The notes under the pieces were generated by a model. The model saw only the letters and a list, made by a program, of their open reading frames with translations, ran no database searches and had not been told where the DNA came from. Shown piece after piece: positions 32,616-45,072 of a stretch of 64,000 nt of DNA. A program made the translations under genes and the position numbers. Each line of letters starts with the position of its first letter. The stretch's first letter is position 1. The DNA lies in assembly GCF_000699445.3 (NCBI RefSeq), contig NC_067202.1, positions 13,793,924 through 13,857,923 of the forward strand. Reading direction: 5' to 3'. This DNA is from Schistosoma haematobium. Lineage: Eukaryota; Platyhelminthes; Trematoda; Strigeidida; Schistosomatidae.

Positions 32616-35600
32616 GTAAGTGTGTAAATTTGTTAAATTTTAATTATTTAACTTTACAATTATCTTCATCTTCTTATTATTACTATCGACATTATTTCTT
32701 CATTCTAGCTTACATTATTACATCTTTTGTACATGAACTAAAAGGAAATTGCAATATCAGTCTTGAGTTACAGCAGTTCCATGAATTTGTTCAATATTTC
32801 AAGTGAATAGATAGAAATGTACCTAGAAATTTGATTAAGTTTGGATAAACTTTCGTAAGTTTCAATCTCAAATAACTTTCTAATGAGCTAGAATAAAATA
32901 AATGGTTTATTTGGGCTTATATCGGTGTGCTAAGACAATGTTCTTGGTACTTGGTAGCGTTCAATCAGAATGGTTCACACACACGAACATACTAGTCCTA
33001 GTGAATTCGGCAGTTACTTAAGGGATAGCATATCTTGAACAAAAGCAAATGATCTTAGGCAGGGGAAGTGGGGGTTACTGGGACTTTCAGCTGTCATGTT
33101 ACGAGGGTCGTCGGATAGTTGAGTAAAATCTGAGAATTATAAAATCGAAATCAAAAGGAGAGAAAATGAAATGATCCAGTATAATCAAATTATCTAACTA
33201 ATTAAAATTAATTCATGGATTGCTGCATAACAGAAAATCAATGTATATGATACGAGGTAAACTATGGTAAGATAAGTTCGTAACGGTAGTAATTATGATA
33301 ATAATGATAATGAGAGATAAATTATGAGACAGTAGAGGAAGGGTCGATAAGCGCAAGACCATCTTTCCTAGTATCTACAATAAACTATTATTCCGAGCAA
33401 AGGGCAGTAATCCATGAATACATACATGTTTTGCGAGCCTCTTCTTGAAACTGCCTACCATGTACAAATCTGTATGTTACTGATTAGTTTACTACTCCGA
33501 ACAAGCAATTCAATATTCATCATAATAATTTTTTACGAATTGAAGTTGATTGTTTTCACATTGTCCAGCATCTAATAATGACGAACGGTTCAGAAAAGTT
33601 GAAATTTTTAGAGGCTTTGTACAGAAGGGTAATGGGTTACCGTCTCAGTCAGTATTCAACTCACTGGTTGAACACAAAAAAATGTAGCAAAATCTCCATT
33701 TTAGTTTAAAGACGCCATAGGTATTCAGAGTTTGACGTCGCCTTTACACGTAACACCCTTATGAAAGAAGTATACCAAACCAGTCAAATCAAAAGTCAGA
33801 AATATTGAGGTTCAAAGATAAGCTGTCGATGTGTCGAGAAGCGTTTGGTGTAAGCTGACTAGCGGTTGTAAGGAATGTGTAGTACGGCGTACCTATTTGT
33901 GATCTGGTGAGGATGTGTGACCGAGCACCTTCAGCTAGATGCGTCCACTAAAACCAATGAGGTCAGCATCTATTTCGAAGACTAACAGAACTATTAGTTT
34001 TTGAGATTGATTTACCGCTACAAGTTGAGCCTATCGAAATTGTATCTCACCATGAGAGGAAAAATTGGATACTTATGTTATTTGCGCGTCTTATTTACTA
34101 AGGCAGGTCTCACAGTATATGATTTGGAAGAAATTCACACGGGCATTTAAGACCGTATCGATTTCAATCTGTCATTATACAAGTTTCTTTCCAGTTTCAA
34201 TCACCATCCGTATTTTGATTGAGATCATGAATCGATCAATAATAGATCACCATTGAGAACCTAGAAGCATTGGACAGCCGATCAGTCTTGGTATGAAACC
34301 TTCCAAGGAATTTTACCTATATAGTTGGTTTTTGTAGGTTCGTTCAGTACGTAGACACTAGGTGAATTAAATTGCCGTTGATACATACTACGTTTCCGTC
34401 CCTCCCTCATATACAGAGTTTCCCCTTGTGACAAATTTCATTTCAACATGTCAGCCTTTATAGACGGATGGTCTTCAGATTGATCTGTTGTTAGATTAGC
34501 TTCAGTAGCTAACACAACGACCATATCTCACTGACAGCCGAACATCATCTGACTCAAGTATCCACCGCCTCCTAACCTAGAAGAACTTGAGTTTATACTT
34601 TCAGGATCTTCCTTAGTATTATTTTGGTTTCGTCAATGGTCGTGTTCTTTTTGTAGAACAAAACGGTACATTATATCCAAAAACAACAGATAAGGAAAGA
34701 ACGATGGCTAAATTCTGATAGTGTGTAAGTTCTCGTTTATCTTACTGCCGCAAAGTTTTAGCACGATTGGGTGTAAAACAGTATTAAAATGTATCAAATT
34801 TAAGTTGTCTTTTGAGGTTATCTTATCAAACAGTAAAAAATTAATCCTTTATAAGTTTCATTTTTCACGGAACAGAAACTCGTTCAAAAATTATACTAAG
34901 ATTTCATACGAGGATTAACGGAAATCAACTTTCTTTCTACGAACCCCCAGAATCCAAACATTTTCAAATTGTAACGACAGTTTTGTGTTGGCCTACTATT
35001 AAATGGATGACAATCATTTTACATCAGTATATTCTAAGGAAAGTTATTTTATTAGTTCCATATGGTAGGCTACTACTAAAGCTGTCTCGTCTCGCTTAAC
35101 TGTAGACATCTAAGTGCCAAACTACCTTCCTTGCTACCCCTTCTATCGCGATCGTTGAAGACAATAAACGGTTTTGTTAAGCGATTATTACCTACATAAA
35201 TCTTTCTAACTATCTGCTGAGCACTGATGTCGATAACTCCATAGCTTATGTTATTTCTGGATGGCACTTTAAACCTACATCTTTTGTGTCAGTACCTTGA
35301 GGTTTGAGATGTTACTCATATGTTCGCTGTCGCCTTGGCAGGTGTAAGTGGACTACTTATATAGAGCATAAACTTACTATGGATGGAAGTGATGGAGGCA
35401 ATGTAAAATAATAGAGCCTGTTGTCATTACTGATTGAAGCAGAGTAATCTTGTGATTTTCTTTGTCGATTTTCACCTCATACGTACTCCACCCTCTAGTA
35501 CCATGAACCTTCTCCAAATATGATCAATCACTCAGTCCCTTACAGAAATAAGCGACAAACAGTGTAATTCACAGTTTAGTACTTTAGTCATCCTGTGATA

Positions 35601-35892
35601 GCCGAGAAAAACTTGCTGAAAATGATAAACGGTTTAGGTTCCATACTGAAAAAAAACGAAATGCGACCCATACGTGAAGATGACTAGTAGATCGATTCAT
35701 TTAATTTCATTGGTAACATACAAAGGCTCCATTGGTGTCGAATATGAAATAAATGTACTGTTGGTGTTGTGTTTAAGGTGAACCTCACTCGGTACTTTCT
35801 TGATCAAATGAACTTCCAAGTGTGCTCATATTGTTACTAAACGTTATTATTTATTTATTCCCTGCCCTATAGGGTAGGAAGCTAAGGGGTGG
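32616..35892. other. Start of 27-kb receptor intron; repeat-poor, no recognised gene
   Basis: Apart from a scrap of family B SINE at 34218-34300, I see none of the window's repeat families here. The longest open frames (63-66 residues) show no domain-like pattern. Weak traces such as a run of open minus-strand sequence around 35080-35270 could be remnants of an old element, but I cannot support a call. Confidence 0.4.
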
Positions 35893-36240
35893 TGTTACGT
35901 CCTTGATCCGTTTATAACTAACATACTTGGAGGAAGTTGTCTCGATCAACTTTAAGGTCTTGACGCGATAGGTTAACTAGTTTAACCTTGGGGATAGTAA
36001 TGAGTGAGTTTAAATGAACACTAAAAGGTCTTAACACAAACAGGTGAGAAGTGCACTTACGAGAGAGAAGACGTGTTGAATGGAGATATACTCGATTTAT
36101 TCCTGATCCACATTAATGTCAAACTACATGAATAAATAACTGAATAAGATAATCACAACTAACAAAAAATTAGGAAAATACAATAATGTGAAATCTAGAC
36201 ATTAAAGTAGATAAATAAGGTACAAAGGGTTGCTTTTAAA
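35893..36240 (+). mobile_element. Diverged LTR-1 relative
   Basis: It begins TGTTACGTCCTTGATCCG and parallels 11604-11980: 'aaggtcttgacgcgataggttaac', 'gagagagaagacgtgttgaatgg', 'actcgatttattcctgat' and 'aattaggaaaatacaataatgtg'. Similarity fades near 36240, so the 3' part is lost or too diverged. It lies 1.5 kb upstream of the intronless gene. Confidence 0.6.
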
Positions 36241-37746
36241 CCACAACAAGTGGTCTTTCGTAAGCAAAAAAGTGATCACTTCTATGCCATCAAAACTTCT
36301 GCAACACGCAGTAATCGTACAAGCCAATCTGGGATGTGATCATACTACAAACCGACTTCCATCAGCTTTCAACTTCAGGAGGACCACTATACACTATAAT
36401 ATGTCGTATTGTTATCACAGATTTCCCCATCTCGTTTCGTTTCCAAGGTCCACTCCCAATACTTTAAACATGCATCCGAAAAGGCATTCTGTTTACTGTG
36501 CTTTCCAAATATATCCTGCTATGCTGCAACCACATGGTCAATGAACACTCATGAGCGACCACTAATCCCCGAAAATCTGCACGCCGTGATCATATTTTCT
36601 GGCAATTATTTTAACCGCAGTAGTCCAACTTCAAATTGAGGTTTAAATTTTCAACAACCGCCTGGGTGCCCCATACTTTTCCATCTGTACTCTTCGCTCC
36701 AGAACCTCTTATTTTTCTCACACTTATTAGCAATCTTTCGAAACAGCCGTAATTCAGCCCAGCAATACCAAGTTGAAGATCTATTGAAAGACATAATGGT
36801 CGCATAGAAGTTTCAAAGAGGTGTCACATCACAGCGGAAACGAACTGGAGATGAAAAACTAAACTCCTAACTGACAACATGACACTTAATGACGACATAG
36901 TTACAAATGAAGAAGCTGAAAGTCTATTTCCTTTGCAATCACTCCTCCATTTCTTGAAACATGACATAAAGGGGGAAAAAACGCAGGTACATTAAACATT
37001 TCAGTCCTGCAAAACAACAGTCGTTAATATCGATTAGAAGAGCTATGTCGTTCTTCTTTAAGTCACACAACTAGTTCTCACTATCACAATAACCTAAACA
37101 CGTCGTAAACTTGTTATAATTCTCGCGAAAACCCTTCAGGATCGCCTACCAATGGGTTAACACATAGATATTATCCGTATCACTGATTTTTGTCGACCTT
37201 TATTGCAATTCTCCAAATCATACGATAAGTTTTGGATCGTCAGCTCCGTGAATTGTAATAATTTGACTCAACATAATCCACACGGTGCCACGATAGTCAC
37301 TGACCATGGAACCCTGACGTCCAGCGATAGACACTAGGAGAAAGGGAGATAAATATAGACAAAACGATCTCAAATAACTGAGTCCTCGGGGTTGTACAAA
37401 GCATGTGCCAAAAAATGATTGGCTCATACAAGCTTATAGCAAAGACGCTGGACACTAGTTCAAAAATGAAGCTACCGATTATACAAACTACTTATTGCCT
37501 TATAGCGGCTGTACGGACCTCACTGAAGGCAGCTGAAATGTCCAGAGTCTCTTGTCAACATTGAAGAGTTAGTGCTAGAAATTCAATCGACCTATATTGT
37601 TTTAGTATATACATAGTGAATATTGAGAAAGACTTATGTTCATTGAAGTTTTCAAATCGACAAGATTTGAAGGTCACGCGGACAATTGCTTTTGGGCTAA
37701 AACGATAATGTTGGTGTCGGTGTATTCGCAATACAGTTCATAAAAG
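36241..37746. other. Upstream region of the intronless gene; no recognised coding sequence
   Basis: Non-repetitive sequence with short overlapping frames (104 and 76 residues on +, 64 and 69 on -) that lack family motifs. It may hold promoter sequence for the gene at 37747, but I see no convincing TATA box. Frames on the minus strand at 36611-37427 could be decayed coding sequence. Confidence 0.35.
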
Positions 37747-38889
37747 ATGATTATAAAGTCTTTTTCCATGCAAAAAAAGTGTCTCATCTTTCTCCTGGCG
37801 GCTTGTGTCACATTATATCTATTATTTTGGAGCCGCTTAGGATTAACCCCTATTATTTACGACCATCCGATACCAGATTACATACTTACAGACGACCGTG
37901 CTTCTCGTATTCATCAGCACCGTATTCAACTGTATCGACCGGAAAACAGTTCAAGCACCATCAACACGTTTGTATATATCCCAACAGAATTTAACGAAAA
38001 TGAAGCCTATATATCGAACTTATTGCGTCATAATGGCTATGTTGCTGCTATCCTCTCTGAAGAGTTTGCTGTTGAAACATTGTTTCAAAGTCCGACTTTT
38101 TCCTGTACATGTGGCCGTGTAAGTGATCCTTGTGTCTGTTGTGGTATTTTACAGCCCCAGGTTTCTGGTCAGAATAATCTTTCTCCAGATTTATATCAAC
38201 CTATTTTGTTGACATCTGACAATACTAAGGCAGCTCAACTCTGTATGAATACCACTTATCTTCCAAATAAAAAGCAAATAAAAACTTCTGCAGTCTTTGT
38301 AAATCTGACTTCAAGCCACGGCGATTTTTCCGGAAAATTAGATTCAGTCATTAAAAAATCTGACAAAAATGTTATGAAATTCACATATTTGTCAACTGTT
38401 TTCGATACAGTTTTCTTGCCATCGTCTCCTTTGCCGGTAATATGTTCTGGTCGTTCAAAAAATAACTATGTAGTTGACTTGTGTGTAAATTTCACTACTC
38501 TTGAGTACAAGTTTGATTCGGACTCTGACCATAAAACTGTCTTCCATGCCTGTGCATTCATTCAAGTTGTGTTAAACAGAATGTTCGTCATTGCTAGATA
38601 TCCCAAGTTTTGTTTCGACGCCCACCGGGGGGCTGCTGGTGATGCAGATCAGGCAAGTAACAATAAAATGTTCAATATGGATGTACTTATAAATCCATCA
38701 AATTCTAGTGCTGACTATTCTTTAGCTAGCAGTGAGTCAGAAAACACCTCTTACGTTAAATCCTCGAACTATTCAAAATCTCCCAATACAAAAATTTTGG
38801 GTTCATCATTCCAGGTAGTAAACAGTGAAAATAAAAATCCCAAATCACCTTTACAGAATTCCCATGAGTTACATCGTGGTATACCCTGA
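37747..38889 (+). CDS. Intronless Cys-rich membrane-anchored or secreted protein, DUF4773-like
   Basis: 380 residues. An in-frame TAA lies 6 bases before the first ATG, so translation starts at Met1 or Met8. After KK at 10-11, residues 12-28 form a hydrophobic signal peptide or type II anchor. The ectodomain has clustered cysteines C120-x-C122 and C129-x-C131-C132 (FSCTCGRVSDPCVCCG), then C166 in LCMNTTYLP, C233, C246 in DLCVNFTTLEY, C269 in FHACAFIQ and C289 in KFCF. Spacing and motifs (C.C...C.CC, C.N.TYLP, lCV.f..L, C at the end) resemble the animal DUF4773 family of unknown function; this is from memory of the family and needs a profile search. Seven N-glycosylation sequons (N67, N168, N186, N248, N319, N333, N341) support lumenal exposure. 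Residues 295-380 are Ser/Asn-rich and probably disordered. It is nested on the same strand inside the 27-kb receptor intron, and no introns are needed. Confidence 0.8.
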   Translation: MIIKSFSMQKKCLIFLLAACVTLYLLFWSRLGLTPIIYDHPIPDYILTDDRASRIHQHRIQLYRPENSSSTINTFVYIPTEFNENEAYISNLLRHNGYVAAILSEEFAVETLFQSPTFSCTCGRVSDPCVCCGILQPQVSGQNNLSPDLYQPILLTSDNTKAAQLCMNTTYLPNKKQIKTSAVFVNLTSSHGDFSGKLDSVIKKSDKNVMKFTYLSTVFDTVFLPSSPLPVICSGRSKNNYVVDLCVNFTTLEYKFDSDSDHKTVFHACAFIQVVLNRMFVIARYPKFCFDAHRGAAGDADQASNNKMFNMDVLINPSNSSADYSLASSESENTSYVKSSNYSKSPNTKILGSSFQVVNSENKNPKSPLQNSHELHRGIP

Positions 38890-39462
38890 TATTAAACGAT
38901 TAACGCTCATAACTTGCTTATAGTTTGCATTCATTTATACCTTGAATAATTGGTTGATTTACTGTAATCAAGTTTCCTCCATAGATTATTTTGCTTTCAA
39001 ACACTGTTTGTCGCAAACTGTATTCATCATTTACGCATTTAAAATAACTATCTCATAAACTTTTTTGACATATGCATGTTCGTCTTGAAATGACTGTAGA
39101 CAACATTTGTCATATTTTTTGCAGTACATAATGTAAATGACTCGGGGGTACTTAGAGACAGCTTTTTTATAAGACTTCTTTAAGGGTACTAAGTTATAAA
39201 AATGCCAATTGCTCTCTGCTTTACCCCAACATTTCTTGGAAAGTACTAACAGTTTCATTCAATCGCTGCCGAAAAATCATTAGTTTTAGGACGTCCTATC
39301 ATTTAAGTAGACAAAAGTTAAGTAGCTGCAATGATTACCAATGGTTCCAAGGTTTCTATTTCTCGAGAGATTTAGTCTTACTGTATTTACTGTTGAAAAA
39401 GTGTGAGTTCTTTATGTTACACACAACTCTTAGATCACTGTTCATCAAGCAAGTTGTTAGTT

Positions 39463-39468
39463 AATAAA
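39463..39468 (+). promoter_or_regulatory. Candidate polyadenylation signal AATAAA
   Basis: The first perfect AATAAA that I see downstream of the 37747-38889 stop codon, implying a 3' UTR of about 0.6 kb if used. The assignment is positional only. Confidence 0.4.
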
Positions 39469-39469
39469 C

Positions 39470-42400
39470 AAGAGATTAATTTGTAACCTGCATGTAAATG
39501 TATGTTTAGTATATGTGAGAACTACTTAAAATTGCGTATTCGTGCATATTATTAATCTTAATTCCAATTGTTACCTGACCAATGGGTACAGGTCATCTCT
39601 ATGAATGAAGTCTCGTATTGTTGGGGTAAGTTTATCACTTTGATATGGACCGACATATGTTTACTCCATGCCCTAAGTTGATAGTAGCTGACTGACATAC
39701 TTATATCTTAATCTAGTTCCTAGCATAACACGGTTTTTAACTATTCAACCCAATCCCATATTATAATAATTATTTCAAAACAATTCAAGAGCAGGAATTT
39801 AAATGTCTTGCTTGTCTTCACGCCCACTACATCTTCTATCTGAATACCGACTGGTTATTATCCCATTTATGTCCTGTGACTTTTACGTCACATTATTTAT
39901 TTCTCATCTTTACTCTAATGTTTTAAGCTCCAACTTTACAGGTATTTGTGGGACATATTCTTACTTAAATATTCTATCGTATAGAAGTGAGCGACAGCGT
40001 AGTGATTTAAACCTTTAACTATCAACTGGTAGGTTGGACTTTCGAACCACTCTCTCCATACTTCTGTTTGGGTAGCCAAATATCAACAGATTGACGCAAA
40101 GCCAAATATATCGACTTGTATATGGCAAATGAATCACTGCAAATACAATTCAAAGTGAAGTCAGAGGCAGAAAATTATTACTAGTGTGAGAAAATAGTCT
40201 TTTGTTCAGCATTTGGTTGCGAAGCCCTTAATATCCAAGACCATGTGAGCACTACTGCGTACTGATATTGTTAGACATTTTGTTAGAGCATACGATGATA
40301 CTGACCAGGGTGCTACTGTATATCAGTGCCCTAATAATGACTCAAAAAATATTTCACAGGCTTTCCTACATTACCATCATTCAGCTTCTAAACTCCTATG
40401 TATCTATGGTAGAATTTTCTACGTTTAAGTCTCTTGCTTGTATGACGGTAGCTACAAAACAAAAAATACTGGATGTATGAAAAGTCCTATCATCTAAGTC
40501 CTACTAGGCATCACCTGCAACACTGAAAACAGTCCATAGCCACATCTTAGTTCTATAAACCTTAATATCTTGAAAATCTCATCTTGTTAGGTGTACCAGT
40601 TTCTGAACAAATCAAGTCCATAGTCAGAGATTACGAATTACCACTATGGCTCCGTGTTACTACTGTAGATTTTACGTCCTGCTAGCTTTAGTCGTTTAAT
40701 AGCTATGCCTTGACATTATGCCGACTGTCTATTTGTGATTATCCATAACTAGATACGATCAGTGCTCTAATGGTTGTACTGATACAACACGAATAATTTT
40801 GGTTCTCAACTCTAGACAATATTTTTAACTATACAACTAAATACAAGTTCCATGCTTGTGACTCTTAACAAATAGACAGATATTTTGATTTCCTCATTAA
40901 TTTCACTGGTATCATGATTTTTAAATGTGACATAGGCAAAGTGGATATCCTGAGATCCTTGGTCATTTCATTTAGTTGGTTACCTTTTTTATAGTATTTA
41001 AAATATTCCCTATTCAAATCAGCTCCTCATCGGATTGTAGAAATGATTAATTGTGAGAGTAATCTTCAAAAGTAGATTGATACTCATATAGTTGAAATGA
41101 AAATAGATATTTCCTTTAAGAAGACCACTGATCATGGTCGTTTAAAGTAGTATAGCTCACTAATTGAGTTTACTCAACAACCCTCTGAGTTTAGAATAAT
41201 TGAGTGGCATGTCTCAAAATGTCAAGTATTATCACAGATTTCTATCAATGAGATCAAATGCTCACTGGGGATGGGTATGAGTATACAGATAGAGCTTTAG
41301 TAGGAATGTATATTTTTGAAAATCCTATACAAAGAGAATATAACAGTAAAAGTACATCCGTCCCGACGTGGATCCTATTTGTTTGTTTTCATCATCTTCC
41401 TAGAACTGTGAATGAAATTCAAGTAACCATTCAGTATAAAGTTCTAGAAATAAAATTAAGGTACAATTGAAGCTATCTCAAAATGATTTTGGTTATTCAG
41501 TGTAAGACACATTAACTTAAAAGCACACTACGTTTGATGTAGGAGTAAATGTACTGTATTGCTGATAGTTTTTTAATTCTACTTCGAACGTTAGTTGATT
41601 GCAGTGTAGTCGGTCTGAATTTGATTTTTCGTCGTTGTATATGATGGTTGCCATATAGGGGATTACTTCACTGTAATCAAAGTTTGTAATAGGCACTTAA
41701 ATTCAGTAGTGTGAATTTGTGATGTACGCATCACTCAAATGTACCATTCCATGTGAACCGCCTTTCTCTCTTCGTATTCAGCATCCCTATCCAGTTATTT
41801 AAAGTAGTGTATGGTTTCTAGACTCATGAAGTTTAAGAATGTATGATGAATAGCAGGAGTTATCTTGCTACTAATCAATCTATTTTAGGCGAAGCAGGAT
41901 AGCTTATAGACTTAATAATCATATTGACAATGTACTTAGTCTGGATAATGTAACAAGAAGACGAAGATTATCAGAACCATGTGATATATTAGCGCAATAT
42001 ATTTCGAACAATCTGATTACACATATACTTGTTAAGAAATGTATGTGTATAAAAAACTGGACAATTGCAAGGTAAGGGAAAATAAAGAAAATGATGTTGA
42101 AAACAAGGAGGGACTCAAAACGCTGGATATTAGCGCATCACCGGTTTAGGTTTACTCTGAGAATAAACTGCTTTTGAATACATGAATGGAGTTTATATTT
42201 TCGTATAACTAGGGCTTCAGTAAACTTTAGTATATGCCCTTCGAACAATTTTGTGCAAATAACAAACGTCTTAAGGTCAACCTCATGACCTGTTTCAACT
42301 AAGTGTTAAGCAATAGAGGCCGGTGGATGTTTATCACCAACTCTTATTGGGTCATTGCAACCATTTTGGTACTTGTTCAGACGCCCTAACTTTCAAATCA

Positions 42401-43084
42401 TGATTACTCCTTATGTTTATGTGGCGACACACATGTAGATTGATAAACACAGTTGGATGTGACGCAATCGTTCCCATGGTGAAGCATGGACCCTATTTTT
42501 TTCAGTGATAGTGATCCTTGCTGTGTAGTACATTTTGTTAACAACTGAGTTGAACCTTAGTTTTAACACAAAGCTATTCGACTCTCCTCTGAATGGTAGG
42601 GTGATGTACACAGGGTTTTTTATAGCGAGAATGTTGTAGGCTTCATTATAAGATAATCTTTGCCTTCTTATTACACCGTCCAAATTTATCGAACGGATTA
42701 AATGTACTAAGTAATTTATTACAGGCTTCTAAAGTATACTTAGTTGTCAAAATACCTACTCGCCAAGTATAATATGATCTTCAATGTATTCGGGGAATTG
42801 TGGCTTTGTATGTGGATTCGATTTTTTTTCCAATGATCTATGACAAGTAATCATACTTTGACAGTCAGTCAGCTACAGCGTAGGACCAGGGACATATGTG
42901 CATCGGTCCAAGTTGCCATACCTCACCACATTAGCACAACAAGATGAACACCGGATTCATAAAGGTAGTTAATTCAATGCTGGTAATATATGAAAGATTG
43001 CATATAAGGATGTAGTACAGGAAGAAAGAATTAGTTCGTAGAAAGAAAGATATTAAGTGATTTTAATCTCTTAGTTTAAAGGAA
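39470..43084. other. Repeat-poor intron sequence; no recognised gene
   Basis: Plain A+T-rich sequence. Open frames up to 88 residues (for example 42417-42683 on -) show no recognisable motif or repeat. A tRNA-like scrap (gtcagtcagctacagcgtaggaccagg near 42860) resembles the segment at 48500-48540 and may be an old SINE. Confidence 0.4.
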
Positions 43085-43455
43085 GATAGAGAGTGTATAC
43101 ACCGACGCCATTGTGGTCGATTCTGAGCCATGTCACCAAGAGTCTCCAACCATTGGTTACGATAGTCACGCAGACCACAACCAAGTAGTCTGCATCTAAC
43201 AACATGGCTCAAACTAAAAGTTAGTGAATTCAAGGACTGATGGCACGTTTTGGTTTGGCCACCCCGAACATTCTTTCAACCGTCTCCAACACTAGTGATC
43301 ATTGCGCGTCGTGGTAATCGATGTTCAGGTATACGTAACACGTGGCCCAACCATCTCAGTCGATGAAGATTCACAACCTTATCAACTGATTTACCATCAT
43401 TCCCTAATACCCTGCGTCTAACCTCACTATTACTTACGTGGTGATCCCAGCAGAC
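43085..43455 (-). pseudogene. Non-LTR retrotransposon RT ORF, C-terminal fragment (second LINE family)
   Basis: The minus strand reads VRRRVLGNDGKSVDKVVNLH, then RLRWLGHVLRIPEHRLPRRA, a stop where a Trp codon is expected, and RNQWLETLGDMAQNRPQWRR. The RLRWLGHV.RM..RLPRRA block followed by W...L...A.dR..WR is the standard C-terminus of several LINE ORF2 proteins. It is distinct from the RTE-like copies in this window ([10 protein letters not shown]). It lacks the RT core and is interrupted, so it is a dead 5'-truncated copy. Confidence 0.75.
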
Positions 43456-43977
43456 GCTATTACGTCATCACATAACAGTTTCTTAGTTATATCTGTTGGT
43501 TACAGATACTTAATTACATAATATGGTAGATATGTGTTAACACACTAAGCTATCGATTATTTAATGTTAAATACTATTCAGTTTCAAACTATTTATATGA
43601 ATCCGACTAAAAATAAATCATGTAATAATTAATATATTCATACATTATTTTGATTGATTTCTGGGGTCAAACAAACCCATATCACCCGTCTTTGTGTTCT
43701 TAGAACGTGTAGTCGAATTCAGAGTTTTCGTATTCAAGCCCAAGTCAATTAAGCATTGTTTCAGATATAACAATGACAGACAATAAAATAATATATGTAC
43801 AATATATCCTATTTCTCCAGTCCTAAACTATTCAGGTTTACAGTGATTCATTGCACGAAATAATCTACTGATATAAATATCTTGACTACTTTTATCCTTA
43901 GAACTAATTACAATCATTCACTTCGTATGGAAATCGCTGTGTGCTACATTTATATTGTAGGGCCAGTCATTATTTTT

Positions 43978-44200
43978 AGCCCAGAGTGAACATCAACTCT
44001 GAGATGCAGGTACATCCAGCTGACGAGTCTCAAACAGGACGAAACGCGCGTCCTGGATTCCACTGCTAGCCACTATCCATCTTTGCTTATAATGCTTGTA
44101 AATTAAGGCAATATCGAGGCATACGCACAGTATACACATATGCCAATAAGAGACTGATCAATTTCAGTCCTAAAACATCAATGGGAAGATTCAAGTTAAA
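43978..44200 (+). mobile_element. Hammerhead SINE family A, single plus-strand arm with tail
   Basis: It starts inside the tRNA-like part (agcccagagtgaacatcaactctg) and runs through the best family A hammerhead in the window to 'gccactatccatctttgctt' and the tail (aattaaggcaatatcgaggca..aaacatcaatggg). The partner left arm found at 2170, 6358, 18639 and 54750 is absent. Confidence 0.78.
44001..44075 (+). ncRNA. Hammerhead ribozyme, SM-alpha type, apparently intact
   Basis: Stem I is ATCCAG (44014-44019) paired perfectly with CTGGAT (44053-44058). The core CTGACGA is at 44020-44026. Stem II is GTCT with GGAC (one G-U pair). GAAA is at 44041-44044, then the self-complementary CGCGCG, and the cleavage triplet GTC is at 44050-44052. 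This matches the arrangement known for schistosome SM-alpha hammerheads, whose very short stem III is a documented feature. Cleavage would fall after 44052. Confidence 0.85.
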
Positions 44201-44204
44201 CAAT

Positions 44205-44625
44205 ATCATAATATATCTTATTCTAGTTTTTGGACAAACCAATCTATTCACTCTACTTGAGTCATATGTTGACCTTGTTAGTTATTCGCTTACCAGTCTC
44301 CATTGGTTTTATATGAGCGTATATGTGTGTACACTTCCCATCCCATGTCTGTAGCTTATTTTTGTCTGCCTATAAATATTGATTAAAGCCTGACTAAAAA
44401 TGAGTTGGCTTACCAGCCATCTCCACTCTGCATCGCTTCTCTTCCTGCTATTCCATTCACCTCATATACAAAATATATGTATTCAAAATCCCATTCTCGT
44501 TATTTGACTTATTTAATTCCGTTATTGGCTAATGTGATTTAAGTCGACGATTATATATGGGAATAGGCGATAGCAAACATCCATACGATCTAAATAGGAG
44601 TCAGATCCACAGGCCACAAAAATAT
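44205..44625 (+). mobile_element. LTR-2 copy, plus orientation, start missing
   Basis: It aligns with the minus-strand copy at 28997-29425 from 'atatcttattctagtttttggac' through 'ctctgcatcgcttctcttcctgc' and 'tcgttatttgacttatttaattccg' to 'ggagtcagatccacaggccaca'. The opening TGTCGG segment is absent here. A separate piece of it (tgtcggttattatgttaagtcc) lies at 44935-44985. Confidence 0.6.
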
Positions 44626-44934
44626 TTAACGGTATCATGACAAACCTTAGAACAGTCTGGAAAAATATCAATTATCACTGGTTTTAGTGATTACATAATA
44701 CCTTGTGATAAACATATTGGACAAACGACTCTTTATGTGATAATTACTGAATTTTGTCTAGAGCTCAAATCTAAGCCTCGATCATCTCCATAATAGAACC
44801 TGTCTTACCTCAAATCATTACAAATTTTTATTTGGAAACAGTTAAAATTCTAATGTTGTTAATCTATATCAGCTAAATACATGTGAAAACTAATAGAATC
44901 CTATTATTTTCCTAGAGTTTTAGACAATATGTAG

Positions 44935-44985
44935 TGTCGGTTATTATGTTAAGTCCATGTAGCTTATTCTAACTTTCGAATGTCA
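44935..44985 (+). repeat. LTR-2 5'-end fragment
   Basis: TGTCGGTTATTATGTTAAGTCC.. followed by a diverged 'cttattctaactttcgaatg' equals the first 50 bp of LTR-2. It is isolated from the larger copy at 44205-44625. Confidence 0.5.
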
Positions 44986-45072
44986 TAACGTGGAGTGTTC
45001 ATAAAATGATAATTTGTTCGGTGAGTGATATGATTGTAAAAATGTCACAATTTAATGACAGCACGAATAAGA

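Noticed and set aside
36230..36639. 104- and 76-residue frames upstream of the intronless gene
   Set aside because: Overlapping frames with no motif, signal or splice support.
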